Source: Kuenenia sp039794105 (lineage in GTDB: Bacteria; Planctomycetota; Brocadiia; Brocadiales; Brocadiaceae). Taken from it: 64,000 nt of DNA. Where the stretch lies: contig NZ_JBDIWA010000007.1 in the NCBI RefSeq assembly GCF_039794105.1, positions 1 through 64,000 of the forward strand, given 5' to 3'. The translations under genes and the position numbers were made by a program. The notes under the pieces are model-generated. The model made no database searches and was not told where the DNA came from. It saw only the letters and a list, made by a program, of their open reading frames with translations. Below are positions 25,747-34,428 of this stretch, piece after piece; position 1 is the stretch's first letter, and the number at the start of each line of letters is the position of its first letter.

Positions 25747-27234
25747 TTACTTCATGTTTTCCGCTATTTCAATTGCCAGCATCATCCCCTTTGCCTTATT
25801 TACTGTTTCATCAAACTCCCTTTCCGGTATTGAATCTGCAACGATTCCTGCTCCGGCCTGAATATATGCATGTTTATCCTTTAACACTATCGTTCGGATT
25901 GTAATGCATGTATTTATATTACCGAAGAAATCAAAATATCCTACAGCGCCACCATACGGCCCTCTTTTAGTGGGTTCCAGTTCGTCGATAATCTGCATTG
26001 CTCTAATTTTCGGAGCGCCGGAAAGTGTCCCCGCCGGCAAGCATGTCCTTAACGCATCAAATGCATTTTTATTATCGTCTAGTTCGCCGCAGATACTGGA
26101 GGTAATGTGCATTACATGTGAATATTTCTCGATGACCATTTTTTCTTCAATGCGAACAGTATTATACCGGGAAACCCTCCCGACATCATTCCTTCCCAAA
26201 TCAAGAAGCATTATATGCTCCGCTCTTTCTTTGGGATCTTCAATTAATTCGCCTGCAAGCTTCTGATCTTCATCATCAGACAGTCCTCTTTTTCTGGTGC
26301 CAGCAATAGGTCGTACAATAACTTTTTTACCATCTACCTTTACCATTACTTCGGGAGAAGAGCCTATAAGATGTAAATCATTCATTTTAAGATAAAACAT
26401 ATATGGAGAAGGATTGATTACCCGCAAAACCCTGTAAATATTAAAAGGTTCCGCCTTCGTCTCAGTCTGAAATCTCTGTGAAATTACCACTTGAAAAATA
26501 TCTCCCGCACGAATGTATTCTTTGCATCGGTCAACTGCAGATAAAAAATCTTTTCTTTCAAAATTTGAACAAAAAGACCGGCTCGTTTCTTTATCAGTCG
26601 TTATATCATCGCTTAATGACATAACAGGCGTTCTCAGCTTTTCAATAACACAATCAATTCTCTTAATAGATTCTTTATACAAAGCTTCCAACTCGTTATC
26701 ATCAACATATGCAGAACAGACAATCTTTATTGTTTTTGTCAGATGATCAAAAACAATGATTGTGTCATAAAACAAAATCCTGATATCTGCCAGAAAAAGA
26801 TCATCTTTAGGCATATCAGGAAGGTTTTCATAATAACGAATCGCATCGTAACCAATGTATCCCACGGCGCAGCAAAAGAAATCAGGAAGTTCTTTTATTT
26901 TTACAGGACGCAACCTACTCATCTCTCTTTCAAGAATATACAAGGGGTCAGTAGTTTGAATTTTTTCATTATTTCCATTTTTCCTCAAAATTTCTACATT
27001 CGTACCCCTCGTAGTAAATTCAAGAAATGGGTTAGACCCAAGGATGGAATATCTCGAAATCTTTTCTCCTCCGGCAGCGCTTTCAAGTAAGAAGGCATGT
27101 TTAGAATCTGATATTTTTTGAAATGCAGAAACAGGGGTAAGTGAATCCGCAAACAGTTGCCTGTATACCGGCACAATATTGTTGGCCGAGGCAAGTTGTT
27201 TAAACTCTTCCAGGGAAGGATAGTAATTATTCAT
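25747..27234 (-). CDS. trpE: Anthranilate synthase component I
   Basis: Converts chorismate and ammonia or glutamine to anthranilate, the first step of tryptophan synthesis. The 495-residue protein has the N-terminal regulatory half (LLESAAGGEKISRYSILG, the tryptophan-binding LLES-S region) and the C-terminal chorismate-binding domain (GDIFQVVISQRF, RPIAGTRKRG, DLGRNDVGRV, GTLSGAPKIRAMQIIDELE, GPYGGAVGY). This pattern distinguishes TrpE from PabB fairly well. trpG is not adjacent. It lies 15 bp downstream of the DUF3782 gene on the same strand. Confidence 0.92.
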   Translation of the reverse strand: MNNYYPSLEEFKQLASANNIVPVYRQLFADSLTPVSAFQKISDSKHAFLLESAAGGEKISRYSILGSNPFLEFTTRGTNVEILRKNGNNEKIQTTDPLYILEREMSRLRPVKIKELPDFFCCAVGYIGYDAIRYYENLPDMPKDDLFLADIRILFYDTIIVFDHLTKTIKIVCSAYVDDNELEALYKESIKRIDCVIEKLRTPVMSLSDDITTDKETSRSFCSNFERKDFLSAVDRCKEYIRAGDIFQVVISQRFQTETKAEPFNIYRVLRVINPSPYMFYLKMNDLHLIGSSPEVMVKVDGKKVIVRPIAGTRKRGLSDDEDQKLAGELIEDPKERAEHIMLLDLGRNDVGRVSRYNTVRIEEKMVIEKYSHVMHITSSICGELDDNKNAFDALRTCLPAGTLSGAPKIRAMQIIDELEPTKRGPYGGAVGYFDFFGNINTCITIRTIVLKDKHAYIQAGAGIVADSIPEREFDETVNKAKGMMLAIEIAENMK

Positions 27235-27249
27235 GTATTAAAATTCTTG

Positions 27250-28020
27250 TTAAATAGAGAAAGTCTCCGGTTCTATATCTTCAACATAGCTATACACTAA
27301 TATGCCTGCGTCTTTTGCAAATTCCATAGCCTTTTTATCTGCCATTGGCGAGATCACAATAAGCCTCTGGGCCTTTCTGTTATGTTTTTTTTGATAGAAA
27401 TCTGCTTTTTTCTGGAATATATACATATCTGATTTGCTAATAGATGACTTTATCTCACATATCATAAAATGCCCGTTTTTTATCACTAAATCCAACTCTA
27501 TCTGTTCAGGACGTCCAAAAATTATCCCCTCCTCATCATATTCAATGACATTAATTACATCTAAACCGGAAACTTCTCTCAATATTCCCTTCAAGGCATT
27601 CCGGAATGATTGTTCAGTCCTCAATCCCCACCGGGCGCCTAATGCGCCGATAGTGCTCTCATATTTCCGGTCCATCTTTTTGATAGACTCCATGATATCG
27701 CGAATAACCTTCTGGTTTTCTTCCCATTTACTTTCCTGTTTGTCCCACCGCTCAGCCTGTTCCTGCCAGCGTTTATCTTGTTCTTTCCACTTCCCAGCCT
27801 GCTCCCACCACCGATTGGTATCCTCCAACCATTTCCTGTTTTGTGTCTCTCTGTCTTCTGCAAGTTCTCTCAGTATCTTGTCAAACCGGTCTTCTGTCGT
27901 ATCTTTATCAGCAAAACATTCTTTGGAAAGGTGCAAGATAAAATCTTGTATCTCTTTGTCATGCTTAATAATATCCGGCAGTTCTTTGAGGATTATCTCG
28001 CGGATTTCTTTGGTTTTCAT
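27250..28020 (-). CDS. DUF3782-type coiled-coil/PD-(D/E)XK nuclease-like protein
   Basis: A 256-residue protein in three parts: an alpha-helical N-terminus (1-55), a Trp/Gln/Glu-rich heptad coil (about 58-105, with WEQAGKWKEQDKRWQEQ and similar 7-residue repeats), and a C-terminal domain with a restriction-endonuclease-like core. The core shows IELDLVIKNGHFMICEIKSS (Asp, then Glu-x-Lys), followed by a helix and a LIVISPMADKKAMEFAKD strand-helix. This matches the DUF3782/DUF4145-like groups common in archaea and cyanobacteria, whose function is unknown. It stands 15 bp before trpE, possibly an insertion into a biosynthetic transcript. Confidence 0.7.
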   Translation of the reverse strand: MKTKEIREIILKELPDIIKHDKEIQDFILHLSKECFADKDTTEDRFDKILRELAEDRETQNRKWLEDTNRWWEQAGKWKEQDKRWQEQAERWDKQESKWEENQKVIRDIMESIKKMDRKYESTIGALGARWGLRTEQSFRNALKGILREVSGLDVINVIEYDEEGIIFGRPEQIELDLVIKNGHFMICEIKSSISKSDMYIFQKKADFYQKKHNRKAQRLIVISPMADKKAMEFAKDAGILVYSYVEDIEPETFSI

Positions 28021-28129
28021 AATAAATACTCAAAATATTACTTAACTCATTTAACTTAAAGGAAATTTAAAGTTGTAGTAACGGTTAAATAAAAGTTTAA
28101 CGAATATTTGACCTTTTTCCATGCAAAAA

Positions 28130-28159
28130 AAATGGGTGTTGCCTGAGCAACACCCATTT
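28130..28159 (-). terminator. Rho-independent terminator of the large porin gene
   Basis: On the minus strand, AAATGGGTGTTG pairs perfectly with CAACACCCATTT around a 6-base loop, and the stem runs directly into eight T residues. It is 45 bp after the porin stop. This is the clearest intrinsic terminator in the window. Confidence 0.85.
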
Positions 28160-28204
28160 CCAACCTATTTCAGCAATACAAATATTCAAGTAAATACTAC
28201 CGTA

Positions 28205-29875
28205 TTAGAATGTGACAGTTGTCTGTATATATCCCCAATGGGTATCAAAATCACCGATGTTATCCTCGATCCAGTCCCCAGGAGTGAACCAGGAATATCC
28301 CGCAAGGATAGCTACATTTTTATACAATTGATAGCTTGCCGTAAAATCAACCTCCTGCGCTAGCTCGTCATCGTCAGAATAACCGCCGACTGGACGGCTA
28401 GCAACAAGACCGGCGCCCGCATTGTACCAACCATCTTCTTCTTCATCTAATAGGAAATAATGATAGTCAACCTGTACCATTAATTTATTGGTTGGGTTAA
28501 CCTTTAAATTAGTCCTGAAGTCATGCATGTTCTGCCATGCGACTAAATCAACAAAACCGTAGTTACCCTGCCAGTGGTTTGTAGGATAGAGATTATCAAA
28601 GGTGTCATGATCCCCATCCGCTGAATCATCGTCGCCAGAAGCAAAGGCATATTCAAACCCTATACGAGGTGTCCATGCCACATCCTTAAAGGTATATCCA
28701 ATCCTGCCTGCAAATGCCCATGCCTCATGATCAAGATCACCGACATCACCGGTCTGACCGTGGGATTCCAACGTATAATCTACGGCATCCATGTTTGGCA
28801 ATTTACCGTCAATCCTTATGCCGAAATCATGAATAATGGTGTTTCCACTCCCAGCCCCTGTATGAGCACTAACAGCAGCGGTGTCGTCCTGATTATTCTT
28901 CTGTATATACATAAGCTCAATCAAAGCGCCCGGTAGGAGCTTTTTAAACGCCAACATACCCGCATATATATTTTCATCAGAATTGCCACTGCCATCAACG
29001 GAGGAGGAAAGGTAACCATCCTCATCGACCTTTATTGCAAAGGCCTCTGCGTGGATGGTATCCGTATCCCACATGAACCTGCCGCCATCAAATACACGTC
29101 CCTGATTAGACCAAACAAGGTTACCGATAACCCTGTGATCGCCCCAGATGATTTCCTGACGCCCCACCCTTACCGTTAACGGAAGGTCGAAGAGATTCTT
29201 TAAGTCAAAATAACCCTGGTGGATATCAATACGGTTGTTTGCTCCATCAGCAGCAAATCCGACTGTCGTACCTTCTACACCAAAAGCCCTGGCATCCTGA
29301 AGCTGTATAAATATCCTGAGATGCTCGTTTACATCAGCATCTGCCCAGAGCCTCGTCTGGTTAATCACGTAATCGTCATCTATAGACGCTTTAGGTCTTG
29401 TACCTGCGGCAGCACCACCTGCTGGCACAGGGGCATAACTAAACCCGGGTAAAGTTACATCCCCTGGAAAACTGTAAAAGCCATTAGCGTATTCCGCCCT
29501 GGTTCTAATCGACCCGCCCAATTGTACCTTCTTTGCAAATTTCGAATAAACATTTCCCGCAATGTCCTCCGCCTTTAGCTCCTCTGCCTGGGCTGCGGTC
29601 TGAAACTCTCCTTTTAAAAAGTTTACTTCGCTCCTTAACGCCTCTAATTCTCCCTTTTCGTTTTCATCTAAAGAAGCAGTTGATACGACTTGTCCACTCT
29701 TTACAGTTTCTATCTGTTCCGTCAAGTTAGAAACAGAAGCCCTCAAGGCATTCAATTCTCTTTCCATGTCTTCCAGCGAGGAAGAACCGGCCCCATGCAC
29801 AAAGGGGGTAGCCGCAAAACAAAAGACAGCAGCAGCTACGCCTCCAAAACACGTCTTCAAAAACTTATTTCCCAT
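28205..29875 (-). CDS. Outer-membrane porin, alginate-export (AlgE-like) family
   Basis: A 556-residue secreted beta-barrel. Signal peptide MGNKFLKTCFGGVAAAVFCF with cleavage after VHG or GAG; then a coiled-coil stretch (SSSLEDMERELNALRASVSNL, residues 33-95) that may sit in the periplasm; then a barrel with alginate-export-type strands (RTRAEYANGFYSF, VNEHLRIFIQLQDARAFG, LPLTVRVGRQEIIWGDHRVIGN, RMFDGGR-like segment) and a final strand GYIQTTVTF. ATG 29875 has GGGAGG 6 bases upstream; a GTG two codons earlier is less well placed. The strong Shine-Dalgarno, terminator and stand-alone layout suggest high expression. The substrate is unknown. Confidence 0.78.
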   Translation of the reverse strand: MGNKFLKTCFGGVAAAVFCFAATPFVHGAGSSSLEDMERELNALRASVSNLTEQIETVKSGQVVSTASLDENEKGELEALRSEVNFLKGEFQTAAQAEELKAEDIAGNVYSKFAKKVQLGGSIRTRAEYANGFYSFPGDVTLPGFSYAPVPAGGAAAGTRPKASIDDDYVINQTRLWADADVNEHLRIFIQLQDARAFGVEGTTVGFAADGANNRIDIHQGYFDLKNLFDLPLTVRVGRQEIIWGDHRVIGNLVWSNQGRVFDGGRFMWDTDTIHAEAFAIKVDEDGYLSSSVDGSGNSDENIYAGMLAFKKLLPGALIELMYIQKNNQDDTAAVSAHTGAGSGNTIIHDFGIRIDGKLPNMDAVDYTLESHGQTGDVGDLDHEAWAFAGRIGYTFKDVAWTPRIGFEYAFASGDDDSADGDHDTFDNLYPTNHWQGNYGFVDLVAWQNMHDFRTNLKVNPTNKLMVQVDYHYFLLDEEEDGWYNAGAGLVASRPVGGYSDDDELAQEVDFTASYQLYKNVAILAGYSWFTPGDWIEDNIGDFDTHWGYIQTTVTF

Positions 29876-29881
29876 ATACAC

Positions 29882-30857
29882 CTCCCAATCATTAATAAAC
29901 AGACCTCAAACTAAAACAGAATCACAAACAAATACACAAACAAAATTCAAAACCCTGTGTTCATGTCACCTATAATATAACGCCTCCTTTCTCCTCCTCC
30001 TAGATTTGTTATACTCTCTAAAAAATTTAGCTGAACAAACAGCTACATGGCTAAACGATAAAGACAACCTTGGCGGGAGATATTGTAGCCTCGATTCTCA
30101 AATTGTCAAACAATTTTTTGCACATAGTATCCAAATCGCAGCCGAGTACTGGCTGGCCATTCATGAAACTGCAATAACATTTGGCAATAATAAAGCATTA
30201 CACAGTCCCTTCGGTTGCTATTTCTGGTGAAACAAAGGACACATAAGATACCTCAATATTACCGACTATAAAAACAAGCTTAGCCCATTTCTTGCCATAA
30301 TACTTTAATGCTTTTAGTAAAAAGGGAATATTTCACATCAAAATCAAACTACTTGGATATACAAACAAGAGAGAACATTTCAATCCTTATATCGGAACAG
30401 CATATCACCTTTAATGTTTGATCTGTTTTGGATGACAGCCTCCTGATTTGTTTAATGCTAGCTGGGTGTCAGGTATTTGTCAGTATATCAAAAATCCAAA
30501 GAATACTACAAAATTGCAAATTGCAAGCCAAATGTTATATTTTGTCAAAAACACCTTTATTATGCGCAGCGATATCAAGAGATAGAGCAACAAACCCATT
30601 ACTACAAAGCAATTCATTAAACACTTGTACAAGCGGGGCTTGTCTTTCAAACCTAAATAAGCCGTTGCAAAGTGAAATACACTTTCCGGAATACGATTTT
30701 AGTCTTAACCAAAGAACCACTTAAAGCGCTTTTCGGAAAGCCCTGTTTTTTAATTTTTTGTTGACTCCCAAAGAGCTGCCCTTATAATATGACACTTTGC
30801 TGTAAACTAGTGTAGCATTAGCATAAATAGCTTTTCGTTAAAAAGGTACTGTTTACT
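29882..30857. other. Gene-free divergent intergenic region (976 bp)
   Basis: This region lies between the porin (minus) and the first SPFH gene (plus). It is AT-rich. Open frames at 30006-30230, 30428-30724 and 30535-30720 (minus) have no recognisable protein character or ribosome-binding site. On the minus strand a purine-rich run (about 29980-30002, repeated GGAGGAG) precedes an AT-rich TATATTATA. The promoter at 30761-30788 is the one clear signal. It may hold an undetected small RNA or decayed genes. Confidence 0.5.
30761..30788 (+). promoter_or_regulatory. Near-consensus sigma-70 promoter for SPFH pair
   Basis: TTGACT (30761-30766), a 16-base spacer, and perfect TATAAT (30783-30788). 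The predicted start near 30795 gives a leader of about 63 bases before the ATG at 30858. Confidence 0.7.
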
Positions 30858-32042
30858 ATGGATAAAGACTTCAAACCAAAAAGTAAAAAATTCCATCTCT
30901 ACAGGAAGGTTTTTGTGTTGGCACTTGCGGTGGCATTAATCGTTGGCGGCGTTTATAGTGGAAGAGAGCTAAGCTGGAAGGAATTAGCGCCAGACGAAGT
31001 AGCCGTGATTGTTAACAATTTAACAGGCAGCATTAAGCAAGTAAATCGTGCAGGTGCGATACTTTATTACCCTTTTATTCAAGACATTTACATACTAGAC
31101 AAACGTGAGCTGGTACTGAAGATGACTGCTGCCGAGATCAACGAGAAGCAACCACAAGGAAACCCCCTTATAATAAAAACTATTGACGGCGGTGAAATCG
31201 TGTTGGATTTACAGATACAATATATACTGAATCCGGAGTATGCTATACACATAATTCAAAACACGGGCGTCGGGGATGTTTACAAACAAAAATGGGTTTA
31301 TGACTATGCACGCACCATTTGCTATTACTGTTACGGAGAGCTAAATATAGATGAATTCCCAAGCGCTTCAAAACGTGATGCAAAGGCAGAGAAAGCACGG
31401 CAGGAAATTAATGCCTTTTTAGAGCAGCATGGTTTTTTTATTACCTCAATAAATCTCACAGACTATCGTTACTACAGAGAATACGCCGAGAAAATACAAG
31501 AGAGACGATTGGCTGACAAGGAAGTGGAAGAACAAAAAACCAGGGCAAAGGCGGCCATGGAAAACCAGCGGAGGGTAATTGTAGAAGAGACGAAAAAGAA
31601 AGAGGTTCGAGTTGCCAGATTCAGGGGTGATTGTGATAAAAGAATCATGGACGCTAGAGGTACTGCGGAGGCCAAGAAACAAGAGGCGGAGGCCTACTTG
31701 ATAAAAGCGACATATGAAGCAGAGGCTGATTTCGAGCGATTATCGCAAGAGGCGCACGCGGTGCTTGTAACGGTGAAGGCAGAAGCCAAAGGACTTGCGG
31801 CGTTAAGAGACGCTTTTGAAGGAAATGGGAGCCGCAATCTGGTCAGACTCGAATATGCTAAACGTCTGAAAAATGCTATAGTACGTGGTGTTCCGATTGT
31901 CAGGAGCGGGGTCGAAGTACCGCAATCGATTCAACGTTTCAAATATATAGAGGATGCGCCTAAGATCGATTACTCACGCCCGGAGCCTCCAGATGCGCCG
32001 ATGATTAGTCCGATGCAACCAGGTCCGCAAAAATCAGATTAA
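30858..32042 (+). CDS. SPFH/Band 7 domain membrane protein 1
   Basis: A 394-residue protein with one N-terminal membrane helix (about 17-36, VFVLALAVALIVGGVY) and an SPFH/prohibitin-type domain (about 44-215: ELAPDEVAVIVNNLTGSIKQV, IKTIDGGEIVLDLQIQYIL). A long alpha-helical, Glu/Lys/Ala-rich coiled coil (215-330) and a proline-rich tail follow. Such proteins assemble into ring or cage scaffolds in the membrane (flotillin, HflK/C, prohibitin). It resembles HflC/prohibitin in plan but shows too little identity for a specific name. Paired with a second SPFH gene 87 bp downstream, suggesting a hetero-oligomer. Confidence 0.82.
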   Translation: MDKDFKPKSKKFHLYRKVFVLALAVALIVGGVYSGRELSWKELAPDEVAVIVNNLTGSIKQVNRAGAILYYPFIQDIYILDKRELVLKMTAAEINEKQPQGNPLIIKTIDGGEIVLDLQIQYILNPEYAIHIIQNTGVGDVYKQKWVYDYARTICYYCYGELNIDEFPSASKRDAKAEKARQEINAFLEQHGFFITSINLTDYRYYREYAEKIQERRLADKEVEEQKTRAKAAMENQRRVIVEETKKKEVRVARFRGDCDKRIMDARGTAEAKKQEAEAYLIKATYEAEADFERLSQEAHAVLVTVKAEAKGLAALRDAFEGNGSRNLVRLEYAKRLKNAIVRGVPIVRSGVEVPQSIQRFKYIEDAPKIDYSRPEPPDAPMISPMQPGPQKSD

Positions 32043-32129
32043 TAGCCTTTGTAATGGACAAAAGACACATTTTTATTACGTATTGATTTCATATAACTTA
32101 GCGGCTCATTTTAGAATGTAGAGGCAAAA

Positions 32130-33281
32130 ATGCACCTAGGAAAATTGACGGCAAAATACATTATTCCTATTGGGATACTTGTTATTGTTGCGCTATTTAT
32201 CGTCGGTATAAAATTTTTCGTCATAAAGGTTGGCGCTGATCAGGTGGGAGTTCGAACCCGTGTTTGGGGTGTAAGCAGGGGTATTGTGCAAAAGGATTAT
32301 GGCCCGGGCTGGCACAGGGCAATTTCGACAATTGATCAATGGGATCTCTATGATATTACCGTGCAAACGTTGGAAATGGCGAAGGTAAATTCGGGATTAG
32401 GGCACGACGAGAGAAAGCATGTAGCGATAAGAACCGCTGACGATTACGATGTGGAGGTTGATTTGGTTGTTAAATACCAGATAAAAAGAGGTTCTGTCTG
32501 GAGACTTCGACAAGATCTTGGCGTAGGGGATCGATACAAGATAATCGTCGAGAATGAAACAAGGGACGTTGCGCGTAGTATCTTTGGTAAAATGGTGGAA
32601 AGAGATTTGTACAACCCTGAAGAAAAACGCAAAAGAGCGGATGAATGCAGAACAAGACTTAGGGAGCGTTTAGAGTCGCGACATGTAGAAATTATAGATG
32701 TTTTGATTTTAGAATTCAGGTTTGACCCGCAGCTAGACCGCAAAATTAAGAATATCAAGATTGCGGAATTGGACAATGTGTTGAATCAGTCAAAAGCCTT
32801 GGCCGCGGAACAGAGAGGTATAACGCAAACAATCGAAGCCGACACGGAAGCCGTAGCACAGAAAATCTCCGCCGATAAAGAACGAGAGGTTACCGTTTTG
32901 GATGCTGAGACTACAAAAATGGTAATTGAATATCTTGCGGAGGCGGACAAATATCTTATTGAAAAAAGGGCGGAAGGTGACCGTTACAAACAACAGCGTA
33001 AAGCTGAAGGGGAATTGTTGATTAAATTGGCAAGGGCTGAAGGGGAAAAATTGAGACGGGAAGCCCTTGAAGGATTCGGCGGTGACATTATAGTTGCAAT
33101 GGAAGCAGCGAGAAATTTCAATCTTGCGGATATAAATATTTCTACCATTGACCTGGATTTGCTTGATGTTGATGAGATGGCAACTCGGCTCGGCGTTTCA
33201 GATGAAAAAGGCAAGATTCGGGTAGACACTCAAACATTTGAAGAGATAAAGCAGCGGATGGAGAAGTCTGATTCTCAATAA
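32130..33281 (+). CDS. SPFH/Band 7 domain membrane protein 2
   Basis: A 383-residue protein with an N-terminal membrane helix (YIIPIGILVIVALFIVGIKF, about 11-30), an SPFH domain (about 35-205: GADQVGVRTRVWGVSRGIVQKDYGPG, VAIRTADDYDVEVDLVVKYQI) and a helical coiled-coil extension (205-320: AEQRGITQTIEADTEAVAQK, RAEGDRYKQQRKAEGELL). It is related to, but clearly diverged from, its upstream neighbour; the two are presumably partners in one membrane scaffold complex. ATG 32130 follows GAGGCAAAA. The transcript probably ends in the hairpin at 33291-33360. Confidence 0.82.
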   Translation: MHLGKLTAKYIIPIGILVIVALFIVGIKFFVIKVGADQVGVRTRVWGVSRGIVQKDYGPGWHRAISTIDQWDLYDITVQTLEMAKVNSGLGHDERKHVAIRTADDYDVEVDLVVKYQIKRGSVWRLRQDLGVGDRYKIIVENETRDVARSIFGKMVERDLYNPEEKRKRADECRTRLRERLESRHVEIIDVLILEFRFDPQLDRKIKNIKIAELDNVLNQSKALAAEQRGITQTIEADTEAVAQKISADKEREVTVLDAETTKMVIEYLAEADKYLIEKRAEGDRYKQQRKAEGELLIKLARAEGEKLRREALEGFGGDIIVAMEAARNFNLADINISTIDLDLLDVDEMATRLGVSDEKGKIRVDTQTFEEIKQRMEKSDSQ

Positions 33282-33290
33282 ATAAAACTG

Positions 33291-33360
33291 TAGGGGCGAA
33301 GCATTTGCCCCTTTGGGATGAAGGCATTTATGACAATTTACGGCAAATGCTTCGCCCCTA
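33291..33360. repeat. Stand-alone GGGGCGAAGCATTTGCC hairpin
   Basis: TAGGGGCGAAGCATTTGCC (33291-33309) pairs perfectly with 33342-33360 (19-bp arms, 32-base loop). The same inner hairpin lies nested inside MITE copies A and B, but here without the ACACTTTAG ends. It follows the SPFH gene by 9 bp and may double as its transcript end. Confidence 0.75.
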
Positions 33361-33560
33361 CACTATGCGGAAATCATCGCTATTATTTACAAATTACACT
33401 TCAAAAGTGTTTTGTGAACCTATAATCCAATACACTTATTTTGCTAAAAACCCTACAAGTAACAAGGGTGAAACATTTGCAGTTGTACATCAAAATAAAT
33501 TAGTCCCTTCAGTAGCGTCACGTTGGTGCATGTGCAACACCCTCCCACTGCACTTTAAAA

Positions 33561-33603
33561 AAAGCAAATGCTTTGCCTCTATTTTTCAAAAAACTAAGTG
33601 TTA
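33561..33603. repeat. Right-end fragment of the MITE-like family
   Basis: Half of the inner hairpin (AAAGCAAATGCTTTGCCTCT) is followed by TTTTTCAAAAAACTAAGTGTTA, a family right end with one base missing. No left end is found. Together with the hairpin at 33291-33360 it accounts for most of the 354-bp gap before the FGE-like gene. Confidence 0.6.
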
Positions 33604-33635
33604 AGATTATTTGACCATAAAATGCCCATTTGTAA

Positions 33636-34427
33636 TTAATCCGCGGATTTTGCGCAACGAAAACCAATCTGTGGTGATTCTGCATGGGGGGGGACACGAT
33701 ACCTTGCTGCACATCGCGCGAAGTGTCCGAAATAATGCCAGCTACCTCCGCGAATAACCTTTTGTTGTCCAGATTCCGGACCCTTTGGGTTTTCGCGAGG
33801 AAAAGAATAGTAGTAATTTGGGTCATACCAGTCAGCACACCATTCCCAGGCATTTCCCGCCATATCATAGCAACCGTAGGGGCTTTTGCCCTGTTCATAA
33901 CTTCCGACAGGAGATGTCTGCAGTTTCTTTATCTCCCAGATATTGCATCGTTCCGCATCAAATATATCATTTCCCCAAGGCCACAAACGTCTGTCAGTGC
34001 CACGCGCCGCTTTTTCCCACTCTGCCTCTGTGGGCAAACGCTTGCCAGCCCATTCTGCATAAGCAACCGCATCCTCCCATCTGACGCCAACAACAGGCTT
34101 GTCCGGAGTATTAAACCTTTCATCAAACCAGCAATACGGAATGCGATGCCCTGTTTCTTCGATGAATTTTGCATACTGTTCGTTTGTTACTTCATATTTA
34201 TCAATGTAATACCCGTCCAGATACACAATATGCTCCGGCCCATCATATATGTTAAATGCCAACATAAACGTCCAGTCGTAATATTTATCCTCCCCCATAT
34301 AAAACTCACCCGCAGGGACATAAACCATATCCGGATACTGTTCGCTTTCTTCTGCAGCAAGTAGCCCTTTTAAAAAAAATACTATAATAAAAGCGAGCAA
34401 AACAATCCATCTTTTGAAAGTCCACAT
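33636..34427 (-). CDS. Formylglycine-generating-enzyme-fold (SUMF1 family) protein
   Basis: A 263-residue protein with a signal or anchor helix (IVLLAFIIVFFLKGLLA) and one FGE-sulfatase domain: MVYVPAGEFYMGED, YLDGYYIDKYEVTNEQYAKFIEETGH, PVVGVRWEDAVAYAEWAGKRLPTEAEWEKAARG, GNAWEWCADWYD, VIRGGSWHYF and GFRCAKSAD. The fold is shared by sulfatase activators and by many non-catalytic or ergothioneine-pathway relatives; the two active-site cysteines of true FGE are not clearly arranged, so the activity is open. ATG 34427 follows GGAG at about 8 bases and comes one base after the stop of the upstream gene, so it is coupled to it. Confidence 0.8.
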   Translation of the reverse strand: MWTFKRWIVLLAFIIVFFLKGLLAAEESEQYPDMVYVPAGEFYMGEDKYYDWTFMLAFNIYDGPEHIVYLDGYYIDKYEVTNEQYAKFIEETGHRIPYCWFDERFNTPDKPVVGVRWEDAVAYAEWAGKRLPTEAEWEKAARGTDRRLWPWGNDIFDAERCNIWEIKKLQTSPVGSYEQGKSPYGCYDMAGNAWEWCADWYDPNYYYSFPRENPKGPESGQQKVIRGGSWHYFGHFARCAARYRVPPHAESPQIGFRCAKSAD

Positions 34428-34428
34428 G

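Noticed and set aside
30006..30230. ORF of 74 codons near the porin leader
   Set aside because: The composition is protein-like in part, but there is no start signal and no family match by eye.
30428..30724. ORF of 98 codons in the large gap before the SPFH genes
   Set aside because: No ribosome-binding site, no recognisable motif, and a composition typical of AT-rich intergenic DNA; the opposite-strand ORF at 30535-30720 is no better.
32240..32265. tRNA-like T-loop sequence GTTCGAACCC
   Set aside because: It lies within the SPFH coding frame and has no acceptor or anticodon stems around it; no tRNA was found in the window.
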